A DNA stretch of 64,000 nt from the NCBI GenBank assembly GCA_023053575.1, contig JAKZAP010000005.1, forward strand, positions 7,130,001 through 7,194,000, written 5' to 3'. A program made the position numbers and the translations under genes. Shown in pieces: positions 29,801 through 37,400 of the stretch. The notes under the pieces are model-generated. The model ran no database searches, was not told the origin of the DNA, and saw nothing but the letters and a program-made list of their open reading frames with translations. Position 1 is the first letter of the stretch; each line of letters starts with the position of its first letter. This stretch comes from Branchinecta lynchi. Taxonomy: Eukaryota; Arthropoda; Branchiopoda; Anostraca; Branchinectidae.

Positions 29801-32759
29801 ATGCTACTACATGCTTCTACTTCAAGGCTACCGTGTTACTGCTACTATTAGCAAGACTGGATGCTACTATGGCAAGACAGGACGCTACTGGATACTACCA
29901 CTTAAGATCGGACCAGTTTCAGGCACATTAAATGATAGTATTCTTTGCTATTACATAGTATTACATGCAACTTTTTCGTACTACTACGCAGGCTACAAAT
30001 TTTTCATCGGGGCACTATCGTTCACTTTACGGAAATTATGGTCGGATTTGACCGTAGTGTACTCGACCAGGAATCGTATATGCTAATGTGCTGGCATTTT
30101 TACGTTTTTTACTCATGGAAAGGGGTAAAAAAAAAAACTCATAGATGGCCTATAGGGTCCACCAAAGTAAAAGGCGGCACTGACTTTGGTGGATGGGTAG
30201 TTGACTTTTATCACGGCAGATGGGAGCAAGTTGCACTGTTATAAGTTAACTACCGTTCAGAAACGTATACCTCTACTTTGCCGTGATTGGCATTAAGTCA
30301 GTAATAATAATACACTTATCTTTCTTAGGCTCCTGGGACAAACCATCCATCCTTGCTTCGTTCTACCATGTTCACAGATAGGCCTCATTGGATACACAGC
30401 TGGCCGAGGGATCTGTTGGAGAATCAGATGGCGCATGTCAAGTTTCGGTTTCAGCATACAAAGCCTCTTATAGACGCCGTGCTTACTTTAAGCGGCAATA
30501 ATCAGCTGATCGTCAGCTTAGCTCACCCACTTAGGGCTCTAACTCCTGGCCAGGTATGTACAGTGCGTTTAAAAATTGTCCCTCCTATCCTGGTCGCGTT
30601 GGCCAGACGGCATACTTCCATGCCGTACAGGTAGCGCACCTTGCTCTATGGTCCACTTGGCTCATCCTCCAGTGCGGCTCATCTGTCACTTTCACCAGTT
30701 GACTCCTGCAAGGCAGGTCACCTGTCATATGTTAATACTTGACTCCTCCTATAAGGAGGAGCCAATTCAACAACGACCAATCTCGGGCCTGGTAACTACT
30801 TTTTTTTATCCCTTCTTGGTAATACCAAGAACAAATAAAGAGATATAGCTTCTGTCTCCTTATCTCGGTCACACAAACATGCTGAGTCGAATAAAATACG
30901 GTCCACTACCGACGCAAAAGAGCGGAGGCTACTAGCTTCGCGCCACACAGCTATATCGCTGTTAAGTCGCTGAAGAGGAGATCTAGCAGTCAAAGCTGAT
31001 TGGTTATATGGAGGCTCTGCAGAGCGGGTCGGCTCACGGAGTACGCCTCTTGCTAGCCTCCTTCAATAGCTGCGTTCGTTGCACTCCGGGCTGTCTCTGG
31101 TGTTTAGTCACCAGTGTCCGGTTCTTCCCTTAAAACGCGTTCTTTTGGTTCACCTGTGAGTTGATGAAAACCGGCTAACTCCTCGCTGCAGCAGGGCTCA
31201 CGAGCAGGTTCTGGTTAGTCCGCACCGGTGAGATAAAACCGGACACTGGTTAGTGCAAAAACGGGTTATAAGACTGGTGAGAAGTCACTGGTGGATGCAA
31301 AAACGGCTTATAAGAAAAACCGGAGACCACTGGTGAGAACTCCCGTGACAAAGAACGCAGCTAATAATTCTTGTGCGATAAGCAACGGTGAAGACGGAAA
31401 GAGGAGTAACCGGTATCAACATCAGCTCAAAGCTAGAATAAATACCTCTAGGTCCGCTCAATTTTGTCGGGGTTTTCATAGTCGCTGTATGCGACTAAAG
31501 ACGTAAGTTCTATCTGATTACTTGTTCTTGGTAATACTGAGCAAAAACGCGTATTTCGGTTACTGCTTCTGTCTGGGTACGACAAACCTCTTCTCCAAGC
31601 ACAGTGACTCCATACTCTGGATGAGTAAGTAAAAAACACACCAGTGAACCTCGGGAAGTAGGAGAGACGTTGCCCGAACGATAACTCAAATTTTGTGCCA
31701 AACAATCAACGATGTTCGTCGGGGACGCGCTTCCGGCTCTTCCGATAGGTATACCGCCGATTCTTCATCGGCTCGAAGACTTAAGGCGTATTCTCGCCGT
31801 TGCCCGAGGACTCCACTTGAGGAGTCCCCGCGTTTTTGTTTATCCCGGGGACTCACTCCCCGTATTCTCACGAGTCCCCACGGACCGGGAATGCTCCGAT
31901 TATCATCACCATCATTAATAAGGCCCCCCTTTCAGATTCGGAGGGGAATCAATTTTTGGTGGTGTTGGTGCAATGTAAAATTAATGAAAAACAATCAGAA
32001 TAAACAAAACCAAAAATAAAGTGGATCCCGACTAATTTCGTCAACTGCATATTACTTTTTCGAACAGAATCCATTTTGGAAGCATTCCCCGTATTCTCGC
32101 TGTTTCTGTACGCGGAGTCCGCGTGGAGTGACTCCCTCTATTCTCGCCGTTCTTTTCGATTCCCCGAGGAGCCCTCGGGTAACGGCGAGAATACGCCTTT
32201 AGTTATCCAGAGTATTGCATCATATTATCTGTAATACCCAGGAATTTCTTTCAGTGTCGGTTTATGTTCTATGACAGTTCACCGGATTAAGGCTTGTGTT
32301 GCTTAGGAAAACAAAGACACTAGTTGACCTAGTGAAAAAGAAGGGTGCTGAAAAAATTACAAAAGTAGAATAAAGTGAACCGATGAGGAAATGTACACTA
32401 AAAAGTGTCACCGAGTAAGGATTAAAGTTAACTGCAGTATTTGCTACTGGGTTTAATCTTATCTCTACTGGGATAAGATTAATCCGGATTAGAGATAATC
32501 TTATCTTCGTAGAGACAACATTAATTCCAGTAGCAAATACTGCAATCTTTTTTTTTACAGCGTAGGCTATTAGCTGTTCTTTAAGGCATTTGTGTCATAC
32601 CTCTAACATTCTGTCTTGTTTCAGTACGGTGTGTTTTACCGAGGAGAGGAATGCCTTGGAAGTGCTCGAATAATCAAACTCGGACCTTCTGAATACGAAA
32701 TGAACTACAAAAAACTTATGGCGACAGCCGACCTAACCTCCCCCGTTGTGGAATCGTAG
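14773..32759 (+). CDS. TRMU: TRMU: mitochondrial tRNA-specific 2-thiouridylase (7 coding exons)
   Basis: The product (MnmA/TRMU family) activates C2 of wobble uridine 34 in mitochondrial tRNAs for Lys, Glu and Gln with ATP and inserts sulfur. Coding exons are 14773-14854, 20764-20929, 21578-21762, 23089-23315, 25456-25623, 30329-30553 and 32625-32759. All junctions are GT-AG, intron phases 1,2,1,0,0,0, giving 395 codons plus stop, close to the animal family length. Visible features are the PP-loop SGGVDS (residues 12-17), MKNWD, catalytic Cys101 in [18 protein letters not shown] (156-165), the second catalytic Cys207 in [10 protein letters not shown], and a C-terminal barrel with ECLGSARI in exon 7. 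The start at 14773 is fixed by an in-frame TAG 9 bp upstream; a second ATG follows directly. No long targeting peptide is visible. No canonical AATAAA lies close after the stop. The gene appears intact, with introns loaded with repeats, and converges on TAMM41. Confidence 0.96.
14855..16416 (+). other. TRMU intron 1, 5' part
   Basis: No gene or clear repeat recognised between the donor and the LINE tail at 16,417. A short frame near 15,144 has no family resemblance. Confidence 0.4.
16765..18936 (-). CDS. LINE reverse transcriptase frame (723 codons)
   Basis: Continuous frame with a [20 protein letters not shown] linker (58-77), NYRPISILP (278-286), the [10 protein letters not shown] palm motif A with its Asp (348-357), [13 protein letters not shown] (408-420) and the FADDT catalytic box (440-444). 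A thumb and C-terminal region extend to the stop. It would copy the element's RNA at the nicked target. The first Met is internal: the true frame continues upstream to join the endonuclease domain, from which it is now separated by a frameshift near 19,090-19,110. No inactivating stop within RT. Confidence 0.9.
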   Translation of the reverse strand: MTVQKLKTTLEERGFSDVYVCSNVDEAGQAFVQKFKAALDEVCPLKSLTYRRYKVPFKPWITHGILKSARKKNKLYRRFLQYPTDDNKHIFKTYKNMLTKLLRSAKKIYLSKAFDNAQGCPKKTWDLINSCLGKNKDHSIPDEMMSPDGNQKVSGKQEIISLLNNHFATIGEKTAPPSPSSDSQTFSSYLPPRSQDSMFLYPVTAQELINITKLLKNGASEGTDGSSTNLLKSIIPEVADALAHVTNLCFTTGTFPKIFKSAKIIALHKGGDPLDPSNYRPISILPAFSKLIERCLYNRIVSYLLEKDFFSPSQFGFRKNHSTEHAVLVITQFIHDALDNNEIPATIFLDIKKAFDTISHFILQFKLDNSGIRGTVNNLIMSYLTDRSQFVSDGATISSEVPQSNKVGVPQGSILGPLLFLIYVNDISSALKDLGLTILFADDTACSVKAKDELSLRSKMGIAIARLRQWFHDNKLVVNCLKSNFLIFSRVGYRLPNLQSVDMYDRDSITRVDSVRYLGIQLDSNLSFKSHIDKVKLKISRNVGMMYRLKFLLPYHAMRSIYFSLIHSYLTYCPLVYLNTFSSHLAPLQRLQNKGIRLLKEFIPSPSSLPNSSPTKSAYKLLNILPVSLFLQFFSIIMLECYFKNRLPSILYSCELLPTAYDHHYATRFGSDPRQPLIRCERSRFSLRNCLVKFYNLLEDKDIVRLSLPLLKKRFKTKLLDLY
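19083..19808 (-). CDS. LINE apurinic-like endonuclease domain, frameshifted
   Basis: EEP-fold endonuclease of the non-LTR type: LATFNCQGL (N-terminal Asn), GITETFL (catalytic Glu), [16 protein letters not shown] and MGDFNIDL (catalytic Asp/Asn). The final residues before the stop at 19,083 do not fit the family. The adjacent frame resumes with [20 protein letters not shown] and then the RT, so one small indel has split a single ORF. Confidence 0.85.
   Translation of the reverse strand: MNENFNLGGNWSGRLDGLEASPLDLKNLLVDYGKDVENYNDTLNLLPRSYYFTPDKILKKSNPSDLRLATFNCQGLLSSMDYLSSFLPTAEIDLLGITETFLDDVSSSFVSISGYNYFSKVRAGRRRGGLALLVNSCIPARVISDFDSFYEEMVFEFLVAEMNLGGKSTLCCVIYRPPSSSIGGFVQKLEILVPQLKSKYRNLTLMGDFNIDLYPKRDGGLSAGLQSVQFLSTASHYRQRL
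19955..20250 (+). repeat. (TTAC)n tail, palindromic CTTTCCAG repeat and 14-bp minisatellite
   Basis: GAAATAAATTCGTTACTTAC (19,960-19,985) resembles the LINE tails at 12.7 and 47.9 kb. It is followed by inverted CTTTCCA/TGGAAAG motifs like those at 46.8-47.3 kb. At 20,153-20,236 a unit TTTAGTCTTTCCAC repeats about six times with variation. Confidence 0.6.
20764..20929 (+). CDS. TRMU: TRMU exon 2
   Basis: Begins after TTTTTCAG; encodes [13 protein letters not shown] ... DAYDVCRRL ... YWNEVF. Donor CCT|gtgagt, phase 2. The long antisense frame over it (20,366-20,788) is a shadow. Confidence 0.95.
21124..21449 (+). repeat. Two diverged tandem units of about 175 bp
   Basis: GAACGAGAGACAC.CATC.A and CTGGAT..TGAC.TCA.C.GTCGA..TTTT occur in both halves (from 21,124 and 21,299). 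The theme 'ttcgcgtgg..gcc' also recurs at 37.7-38.0 kb. It lies in TRMU intron 2, just before exon 3. Confidence 0.65.
21578..21762 (+). CDS. TRMU: TRMU exon 3 (first catalytic Cys)
   Basis: The acceptor TTTTTCCAG|CCAG gives a phase-2 join, so QLVKEYENG follows VFL. Encodes [12 protein letters not shown] and DAIATGHYA. Donor AAAG|gtattt, phase 1. Confidence 0.94.
21940..22256. mobile_element. GAGCGTGTTCC MITE, 317 bp, TSD AAC
   Basis: GAGCGGGTTCCACCCTACTT at the left and GGGTGGAACACGCTC at the right are inverted. AAC flanks both sides (21,937-21,939; 22,257-22,259). The interior is full of TAGTTACTA motifs. It lies in TRMU intron 3. Confidence 0.85.
22715..22885. mobile_element. Short hAT-like MITE, CAAGGCCGTATCC type
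   Basis: CAAGGCCGTATCCAGG and CCTGGATATGGGCCTG form the terminal inverted repeat. Flanks GTGTAGGC (22,707-22,714) and ATGTAGGC (22,886-22,893) match at 7 of 8 bases, an 8-bp target duplication. Contains G and C homopolymers. A 1.34-kb relative spans 58,953-60,294. Confidence 0.8.
23089..23315 (+). CDS. TRMU: TRMU exon 4 (second catalytic Cys)
   Basis: Acceptor TATTGCAG|GTG, donor CAGAT|gtaagg, phase 0. Encodes [20 protein letters not shown] and [13 protein letters not shown]. Confidence 0.95.
23573..23923. mobile_element. CAGAGCAAAAT hAT-like MITE, 351 bp
   Basis: CAGAGCAAAATACACACTAG at the left and TAGTGTTATTTTGCTCTG at the right are inverted, followed inwardly by GGGAGTA.CGCCAA. Flanks contain GTGTAGA and GCGTAGA, an imperfect duplication. 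A sister copy is at 34,736. In TRMU intron 4. Confidence 0.75.
24222..24410. repeat. Possible small inverted-repeat element
   Basis: ATCCTAACACG at the left and CGTGTTAGGAT at the right are complementary, with several CCCGTGTT/AACACGGG motifs inside. No second copy seen, so weakly supported. Confidence 0.35.
24411..25024 (+). other. TRMU intron 4, unassigned part
   Basis: No exon recognised. The stretch 24,545-24,740 is unusually G-rich and lacks frames; I considered an RNA gene but found no tRNA or rRNA match. Confidence 0.3.
25025..25400 (+). repeat. Uninterrupted copy of the 1,810-3,290 repeat
   Basis: Matches both halves of the split copy at 1.8-3.3 kb continuously, so it shows the state before the palindromic element inserted there. 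It ends about 55 bp before TRMU exon 5. Confidence 0.75.
25456..25623 (+). CDS. TRMU: TRMU exon 5
   Basis: Acceptor TTTCTTGTAG|TAC, donor CTTGCG|gtaagt, phase 0. Encodes [22 protein letters not shown] and NIGG, the conserved MnmA core after the second Cys. Confidence 0.95.
25685..26200. repeat. Inverted-repeat element in TRMU intron 5
   Basis: About 25,690-25,830 (CATAC.TGCTGCG..CAGGGTCGGGCA..GGAATTC..G..ATTT..G.CACCAT) pairs with the reverse complement of about 26,045-26,190. A third related segment lies at 36,058-36,190 (GGACCGGAGATGGAATTTTC, CACCATTAT). Probably a MITE family; ends not resolved. Confidence 0.5.
26201..27577 (+). other. TRMU intron 5, no feature recognised
   Basis: About 1.4 kb of AT-rich DNA with short frames and no repeat match noticed. 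Confidence 0.35.
27578..28772 (-). mobile_element. 137-bp-core element, minus orientation
   Basis: TTTTGGGATCCCAAAA at 27,581-27,596 is the 3' palindrome. A very short CCGT/CTGT tract (27,639-27,660), GATGAAACTTGGTGTGAGGG, core units at about 136-138-bp spacing and finally GGGATCCC..CGAAACCTTTGGTCTTG follow. Same family as 7,561-9,199 and 61,731-63,310. Lies in TRMU intron 5. Confidence 0.85.
28930..30015. mobile_element. Long imperfect inverted-repeat element
   Basis: The left arm 28,960-29,115 (ATGAAAAATT, GCGTAGT, GTTGCATGTA, CATTTAA/ATTTAAC, ATCTTAAGTAGTAGTATCC) pairs with the right arm 29,885-30,010. The interior is rich in AGTAGCATGCAGT and TGCTACTA motifs, and includes a copy of the repeat seen at 1,400-1,620. 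Non-coding. Confidence 0.55.
30329..30553 (+). CDS. TRMU: TRMU exon 6
   Basis: Acceptor CTTTCTTAG|GCT, donor GGCCAG|gtatgt, phase 0. Encodes [31 protein letters not shown] and [10 protein letters not shown], the linker and start of the C-terminal barrel. Confidence 0.95.
31071..31367. repeat. CGTTCGTTGCACTCCGGGC repeat, inverted mate at 56.9 kb
   Basis: GCTGCGTTCGTTGCACTCCG, CACCAGTGTCCGGTTCTTC, CACCGGTGAGATAAAACCGG and GCAAAAACGGCTTATAAG reappear in reverse order and strand at 56,927-57,152. GAACGCAGC at the far right gives a short inverted terminus. In TRMU intron 6. Confidence 0.65.
31784..32198. mobile_element. AGGCGTATTC MITE, 415 bp, TSD TTA
   Basis: Inverted AGGCGTATTCTCGCCGTT ends, flanked by TTA at 31,781-31,783 and 32,199-32,201. 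Central AATCAATTTTTG.TGGTGTTG and AAGTGGATCC phrases are shared with sister copies. In TRMU intron 6. Confidence 0.9.
32420..32555. repeat. Small palindromic repeat near TRMU exon 7
   Basis: GCAGTATTTGCTACTGG pairs with CCAGTAGCAAATACTGC, and GGATAAGATTAATCC/GGATTAGAGATAATC lie within. A hairpin-forming mini-element 70 bp before the exon 7 acceptor. Confidence 0.6.
32625..32759 (+). CDS. TRMU: TRMU exon 7 and stop
   Basis: Acceptor TTGTTTCAG|TACGG. Encodes [20 protein letters not shown] and a short tail ending in TAG at 32,757-32,759. Confidence 0.95.
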   Translation, partial: YGVFYRGEECLGSARIIKLGPSEYEMNYKKLMATADLTSPVVES

Positions 32760-33225
32760 CAGTATAGGCAGTTGCAACAGTACAGTATACTGGTCGTTCT
32801 TTATGAAGAATGGTGGCTTTAAGATCTGAGACAAATTAACAAGAGCACTTAATGTAATTGCTCTATTCATACTGGATGATCAGCGTGTGATAACCAAAAT
32901 CCCAGAAATATAGTAGCCATGTAGCTAGTTGGTCGCCAGCCAGACCCGTTTTCGCATATATGGGCATAAGTATGTATGTGCTCAAGTGAGTATCCTTTGA
33001 ATATTACAAGGATTGTTACGTTAGAAATAGAATAATACCGGTTTATTCTGGATCCCGCACAGATCGTCGACCGAGACAAACATTGTCGAGATGATGAGAA
33101 GAAGAGATTACTTAAGCAGTGTTCTACGCTAAAACTAATTTTGGCGCTCAGGGGTGCGAAACGACGGATAATCCGTTCATCATCTTCAACGCGGTGCTGA
33201 GAAGTGTTCGGCGAATGACGAAAAC
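32760..33225. other. TRMU 3' flank
   Basis: Presumably the TRMU 3' UTR at first. No canonical AATAAA in the first 400 bp; AATATA-like sequences are the only candidates. Confidence 0.35.
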
Positions 33226-33227
33226 CG

Positions 33228-33310
33228 GCAGTTGTAACCCGCGCGTTGCAGTGGTACCCAATTGAAGCTTCTGGTGCCTCGAGTTCGAATCCTTGGCAAG
33301 ATTACGCATT
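33228..33310 (+). repeat. tRNA-like segment (possible SINE head)
   Basis: GCGCGTTGCAGTGGTACC resembles a pol III A box and GAGTTCGAATCCTT matches the B box closely, at plausible spacing. The cloverleaf is not intact. Likely a SINE or tRNA relic between the two mitochondrial genes. Confidence 0.4.
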
Positions 33311-33512
33311 TCTTAGAGAGCATCTGGGTGCCCAAAAAAGACCTTGACTCAACGGTACAACCAAACCAGCGATCAACCACAATGAAGCCGAAAGGGTCCC
33401 TCCCTGGAACTCAAGTGCTGATGACTTCTAAGAAGAAGCAAACGGTACACGAATCTGCATAGCCGTAGAAACTTTCCGAAAAATCCTTCGGTTTTTGTGT
33501 TTCTTCACGGTT

Positions 33513-33600
33513 ACCTTTTGGGATCCCAAAACGTAAGCGGAAGGATACCTATGACTTCGTAAAAGTTGTTCGTCTGTAGACACGATAATTCTCGAAGGTA
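33513..33600 (-). mobile_element. 3' end fragment of a 137-bp-core element
   Basis: TTTTGGGATCCCAAAACGTA, GGATACCTATGAC and TCGTCTGTAGACACGATAA are the family's 3' end. Truncated after TCTCGAAGG. Confidence 0.75.
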
Positions 33601-33934
33601 AGGTAAGGTACAATTATAATGGCAAGTATAAATAAACCTGGTGTTTCTCAAAAGTATCAGACATGCCAGTGGCATAAAAACGACGCTTCACTAATTCTGA
33701 TAGGTTTGTAAAAATTATTAATACAATTCTACCCTAAGGCATTGTAAAGAAAAAACAAACGAACAACTATCACATTCACACATCAACACTAAAATTTAAG
33801 GGAATAATATATTTTCTTCAAACTTAATGTGAGGATTTTTGGGGTCAAACGCCAGGACTTGGGTTGGGGGTTGAAATTAAGGAGGGGCTACCAAAATATT
33901 TTTAAAAGATAATGAGGTAGTCGATTTGAATGGC

Positions 33935-34170
33935 CTGTCTTGCCTACAATATTAACGCAACCCACTTCCATAATCACTCTATATACCCACCTTCGATGGG
34001 TATCACGCTGTCAACGGTTGTCTGCGAGAACTTTTTCTATCAGAAAAACGGTTACGTAAATTGTTTCCCTGTTTGCGCTACAAGTGAAACGGGTCTCGGA
34101 AAAGGCTTAAAACAGCCAAAACCGTGATTTATTTGTTGAAAGCGCAGCCTAGTTTTAATAAACGCCCTAC
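33935..34170 (-). repeat. Shortened inverted copy of the 25,025-25,400 repeat
   Basis: The reverse complement shows TTTTAAAACTAGG-like, AACAAATAA, GGCTGTTTTAAGCC, TCTCGCAGACAACCG and GGTTGCGTTAATATTGTAGG in family order, with the centre deleted. Borders the TAMM41 3' end. Confidence 0.65.
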
Positions 34171-34199
34171 AAAATTGTGTACCTTGTGAATTTGAACGT

Positions 34200-34205
34200 T
34201 TTATT
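34200..34205 (-). terminator. TAMM41: TAMM41 polyadenylation signal AATAAA
   Basis: AATAAA on the minus strand, 97 bp beyond the TAMM41 stop codon, a normal distance for a short 3' UTR. Confidence 0.6.
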
Positions 34206-34301
34206 TCGTAAATGATTTAGCCTTCTGAGGACCAATTCGACTTGCAGTCCCTCTGCCAGGCTCTGCCTTTAAAATGTTCTTCGTAAAAATAACTATAAAC
34301 T

Positions 34302-34432
34302 TCAACTTTGCATACTTTTGATCATTTTGGCGACTTTTTTGCTTCCGTATTGTACAGACTTGATGACTCCGGCTGTAAGGACTCCTTTTAAGGTCTGCGA
34401 CCAACTAGATCGCCGGACGATTTTCTTCATTT
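34302..34432 (-). CDS. TAMM41: TAMM41 exon 6 and stop
   Basis: Acceptor TTTTTTCTAG|AAATG, phase 1. Encodes IVRRSSWSQTLKGVLTAGV and a lysine-rich end, matching the conserved Tam41 C-terminus. Confidence 0.92.
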
Positions 34433-37400
34433 CTAGAAAAAAAAAAAAAAAATCTTTCATGATGTATGGAACAACTCTAAAAATAAGCCGCTTTGCAAGA
34501 CTAGTCTCTAAACTGATCGACCGTCAATCCCGGAATCTATGAAGAGGTCACAGATAAAAATGAAGCGGTTCTTAAATCATCCGTGAACAAGGGCGCCGCA
34601 GGCAAAGGTAAGTGTTGGGAAGACCATAGCGTAACGATCGAGCGGTTGAACGCTGATAAACGTCTGAAAGAATGCAAAATATGGAATCAAGATTTGCCAC
34701 TTTAATATTTGTCCACCGAACGTGCTGGTTACCGCCAGAGCAAAGTAACACTAGAAAATACCGCCAAGACCTATGGTTTCCACATATCAAAAATGGGCCT
34801 TACTCGTGGTGCCAGCCACAACGCTCGCGACATTCAGAGTGAGACAAACTTGCTGGTTCAATATGCATACATCGAAGAAACAGGGAAGGCCGTCACTTCT
34901 GTGCAGTGTTCGAATATGGAGTTATCGCAGCAAGGGCTGTGGCACGCCTGATAGATTTTCAGTAGGGACTTTGTTTATCGCTAGTGTCGCTGCTATCCGA
35001 GTGTGTGTCACTTTTTTCAAGTCTCGGCGCTACTTGCTAGTGTTATTTTGCTCTGTTTACCGCCCGGCTACTAACCTGACAGCGCTTCACCAATATGGCA
35101 CTGCATTTACGAACAGTGCGGAGAATTCAAATTAACGTCTACAACGAAATCGGGCGATGCCTGACAGTAGAACACGACACGAGTATTATGAAGCTGCGCC
35201 TAAAAGCCCTGGGAGAAATCATAAATGAATTAGCTACTGAAGCAGGGACGCTAGCAGTTCCCCTTTTAGCTTCTCTTGCGCATACGGAGCATTATAATTC
35301 AGGCAAAAAAGAGGGTCGAAGAAAAACATATTACCATCATATTATGATTCATAACAGTTACTGAACTCGTAATGAGCAACATTATTTCGCAAACGTGAAA
35401 GCACAGGGTTTCAGTGCAAATTGCCTTTTGCTAAGAGAAACAGTAAAAGAAAAAAAAAAATGCCAGTCAGTGCAAAATTCGACGGCGATGGGCGATAGGT
35501 GTTTTTTTAGCGGTTCTTCTGTTTATTAACAGCATTGACCAACAAACTACTGTGAACCGCCAAAACGTCCCTGTTGATCAATTAGAGGTGAATCTTCGCC
35601 AGAACGCTCTGTTTGAAAAATCTGGGTGATCACTCCGCAAATCGACCAACATACTAGATCAACAACACTTTCAGTTGTTGGTCGTTTTGACCAACAATGC
35701 TGTCCACAGAGGTTTCTGTTGGTCTCTAGAACGTACTGTTGGTCGACATAGACTCGATGCTGAACCGCTAAAAACGCCTTATGACCAGCTTTGGCTACGT
35801 GCCAATGAAAAGAGTTTTCGGCCGCTAAAATCAGGATGGAAGTAGGCCAAGCAAGGACTGTTTCCTCGAATTAACTTTTAAGTTAAGACTGCAAACCTGT
35901 GTCCACTAGTTCTCCGCATTCGGTGTCGTACGCTGCGGCTCTCAGGACATCTTCTAGATCATGAAAGCGGCCATCGCGGCTCCATTCTTGAAGCAGCCCC
36001 ATCTGGTAGAAACATGGTGTGTTACAAATGAGGACGCTACAATACTGCGTTCAGAAAAAGGGTCGGGGTGGGTCAGTCGCGGACCGGAGATGGAATTTTC
36101 GGCACCATTATCATCCGTGCGAAAAGTTTAAACTTGATGATGTAAATGCACAAAATCCGCTCGATAAAACCTGATCATCTGCCGCACCATAACCCCCACT
36201 CAGCGTGTGTTTCCACCTGTTAGCATAGATACTTTCATCGTCGTTGGTAACGACCGAGGCAGATTTTAGTAGCCACTAAACGGCGGTTGCAACTCGCGCC
36301 AAGATGTACTAATCTAGTTGCCACCCTAACGTATTTAGCTTCGCCCCTGTCAACGGTGCGATAACAACAGAAAACAAGCATCTAGTTGGATTCGTTCTAC
36401 TACAAAATCTGCCACACAATTCGCGTCAATACGATTGGTGCGGGTCATTTCGGCTTCCTTTTGATACAAGAAATGAAACAAAACATATTTCTATGAATTC
36501 ATATTAGTATCAAGTGCTATAGTTCCTGGGAGGATTGAATGTAACGTTCTTGATGTAACGGCCATAGCAGCGGCTGTATGGGGATTCTGGCTGGGATACT
36601 TTGGACTGTCGTTATGTTAAAGCAATGCAAACACTGTTGCGGTGAACATGACGCAGAACAGCCAGGAACACAAAATTTGAAAATATAAAAATCTGAGGCT
36701 TTAATATATGAACTAATTTTACATAAAATTAATGTTTGTACTCAGCACTCGTTACGAAATATTTCTAGGTAAAGTTTTGTGCGTGGTCTCGCCGTTCCCC
36801 GAGGTTTAGTTCCCTTTTTGTTTGTCCTGGGACTCACTCCTCGTATTCTCGCGAGTCCCAACGGTCGGGGAATGCTCGGATTACCCTCACCATCATCAGA
36901 AAGACCCCCATCAGATTCGGAGGGAAGCAATTTTGGGAGTTGCTGGTGTTCTTGTTTTTTGAAGAAAAAAGATATTAGAGATGGTTAATAGAATTTGTGA
37001 GATCAAAACTGAGTTTGTTTATGGTTGAAAACTTATTTTGAGAAAAGTCGTCTTTTTCATTACAGTTACTATTTTTCATTTGAAAGTATTAATAATGTAA
37101 AGAAATTAAAAACCATCAGAATAAACAAAATCAAAATTAAAGTGGATCCAGACTGATTCCTTCTGCTGGATGTTTTTTTTTTTCAACAGAATCCATTTTG
37201 GAAGCATGTTCTTGTTTGTTTTCCGTGCGCGGAGGGACTCCCTCTATACTCGCCGTTCCCCTTTGATTCCTCGGGGAACGGCGAGAATACGGCTTTGGTA
37301 ATATTTTTCAGCACCATCCGATCATACAGATGGCGTTCATAGTAACATACCTCTACTGTACCTGGACTGTTTTTGGCAGGAAGTTTAGGTGATAAAGCTT

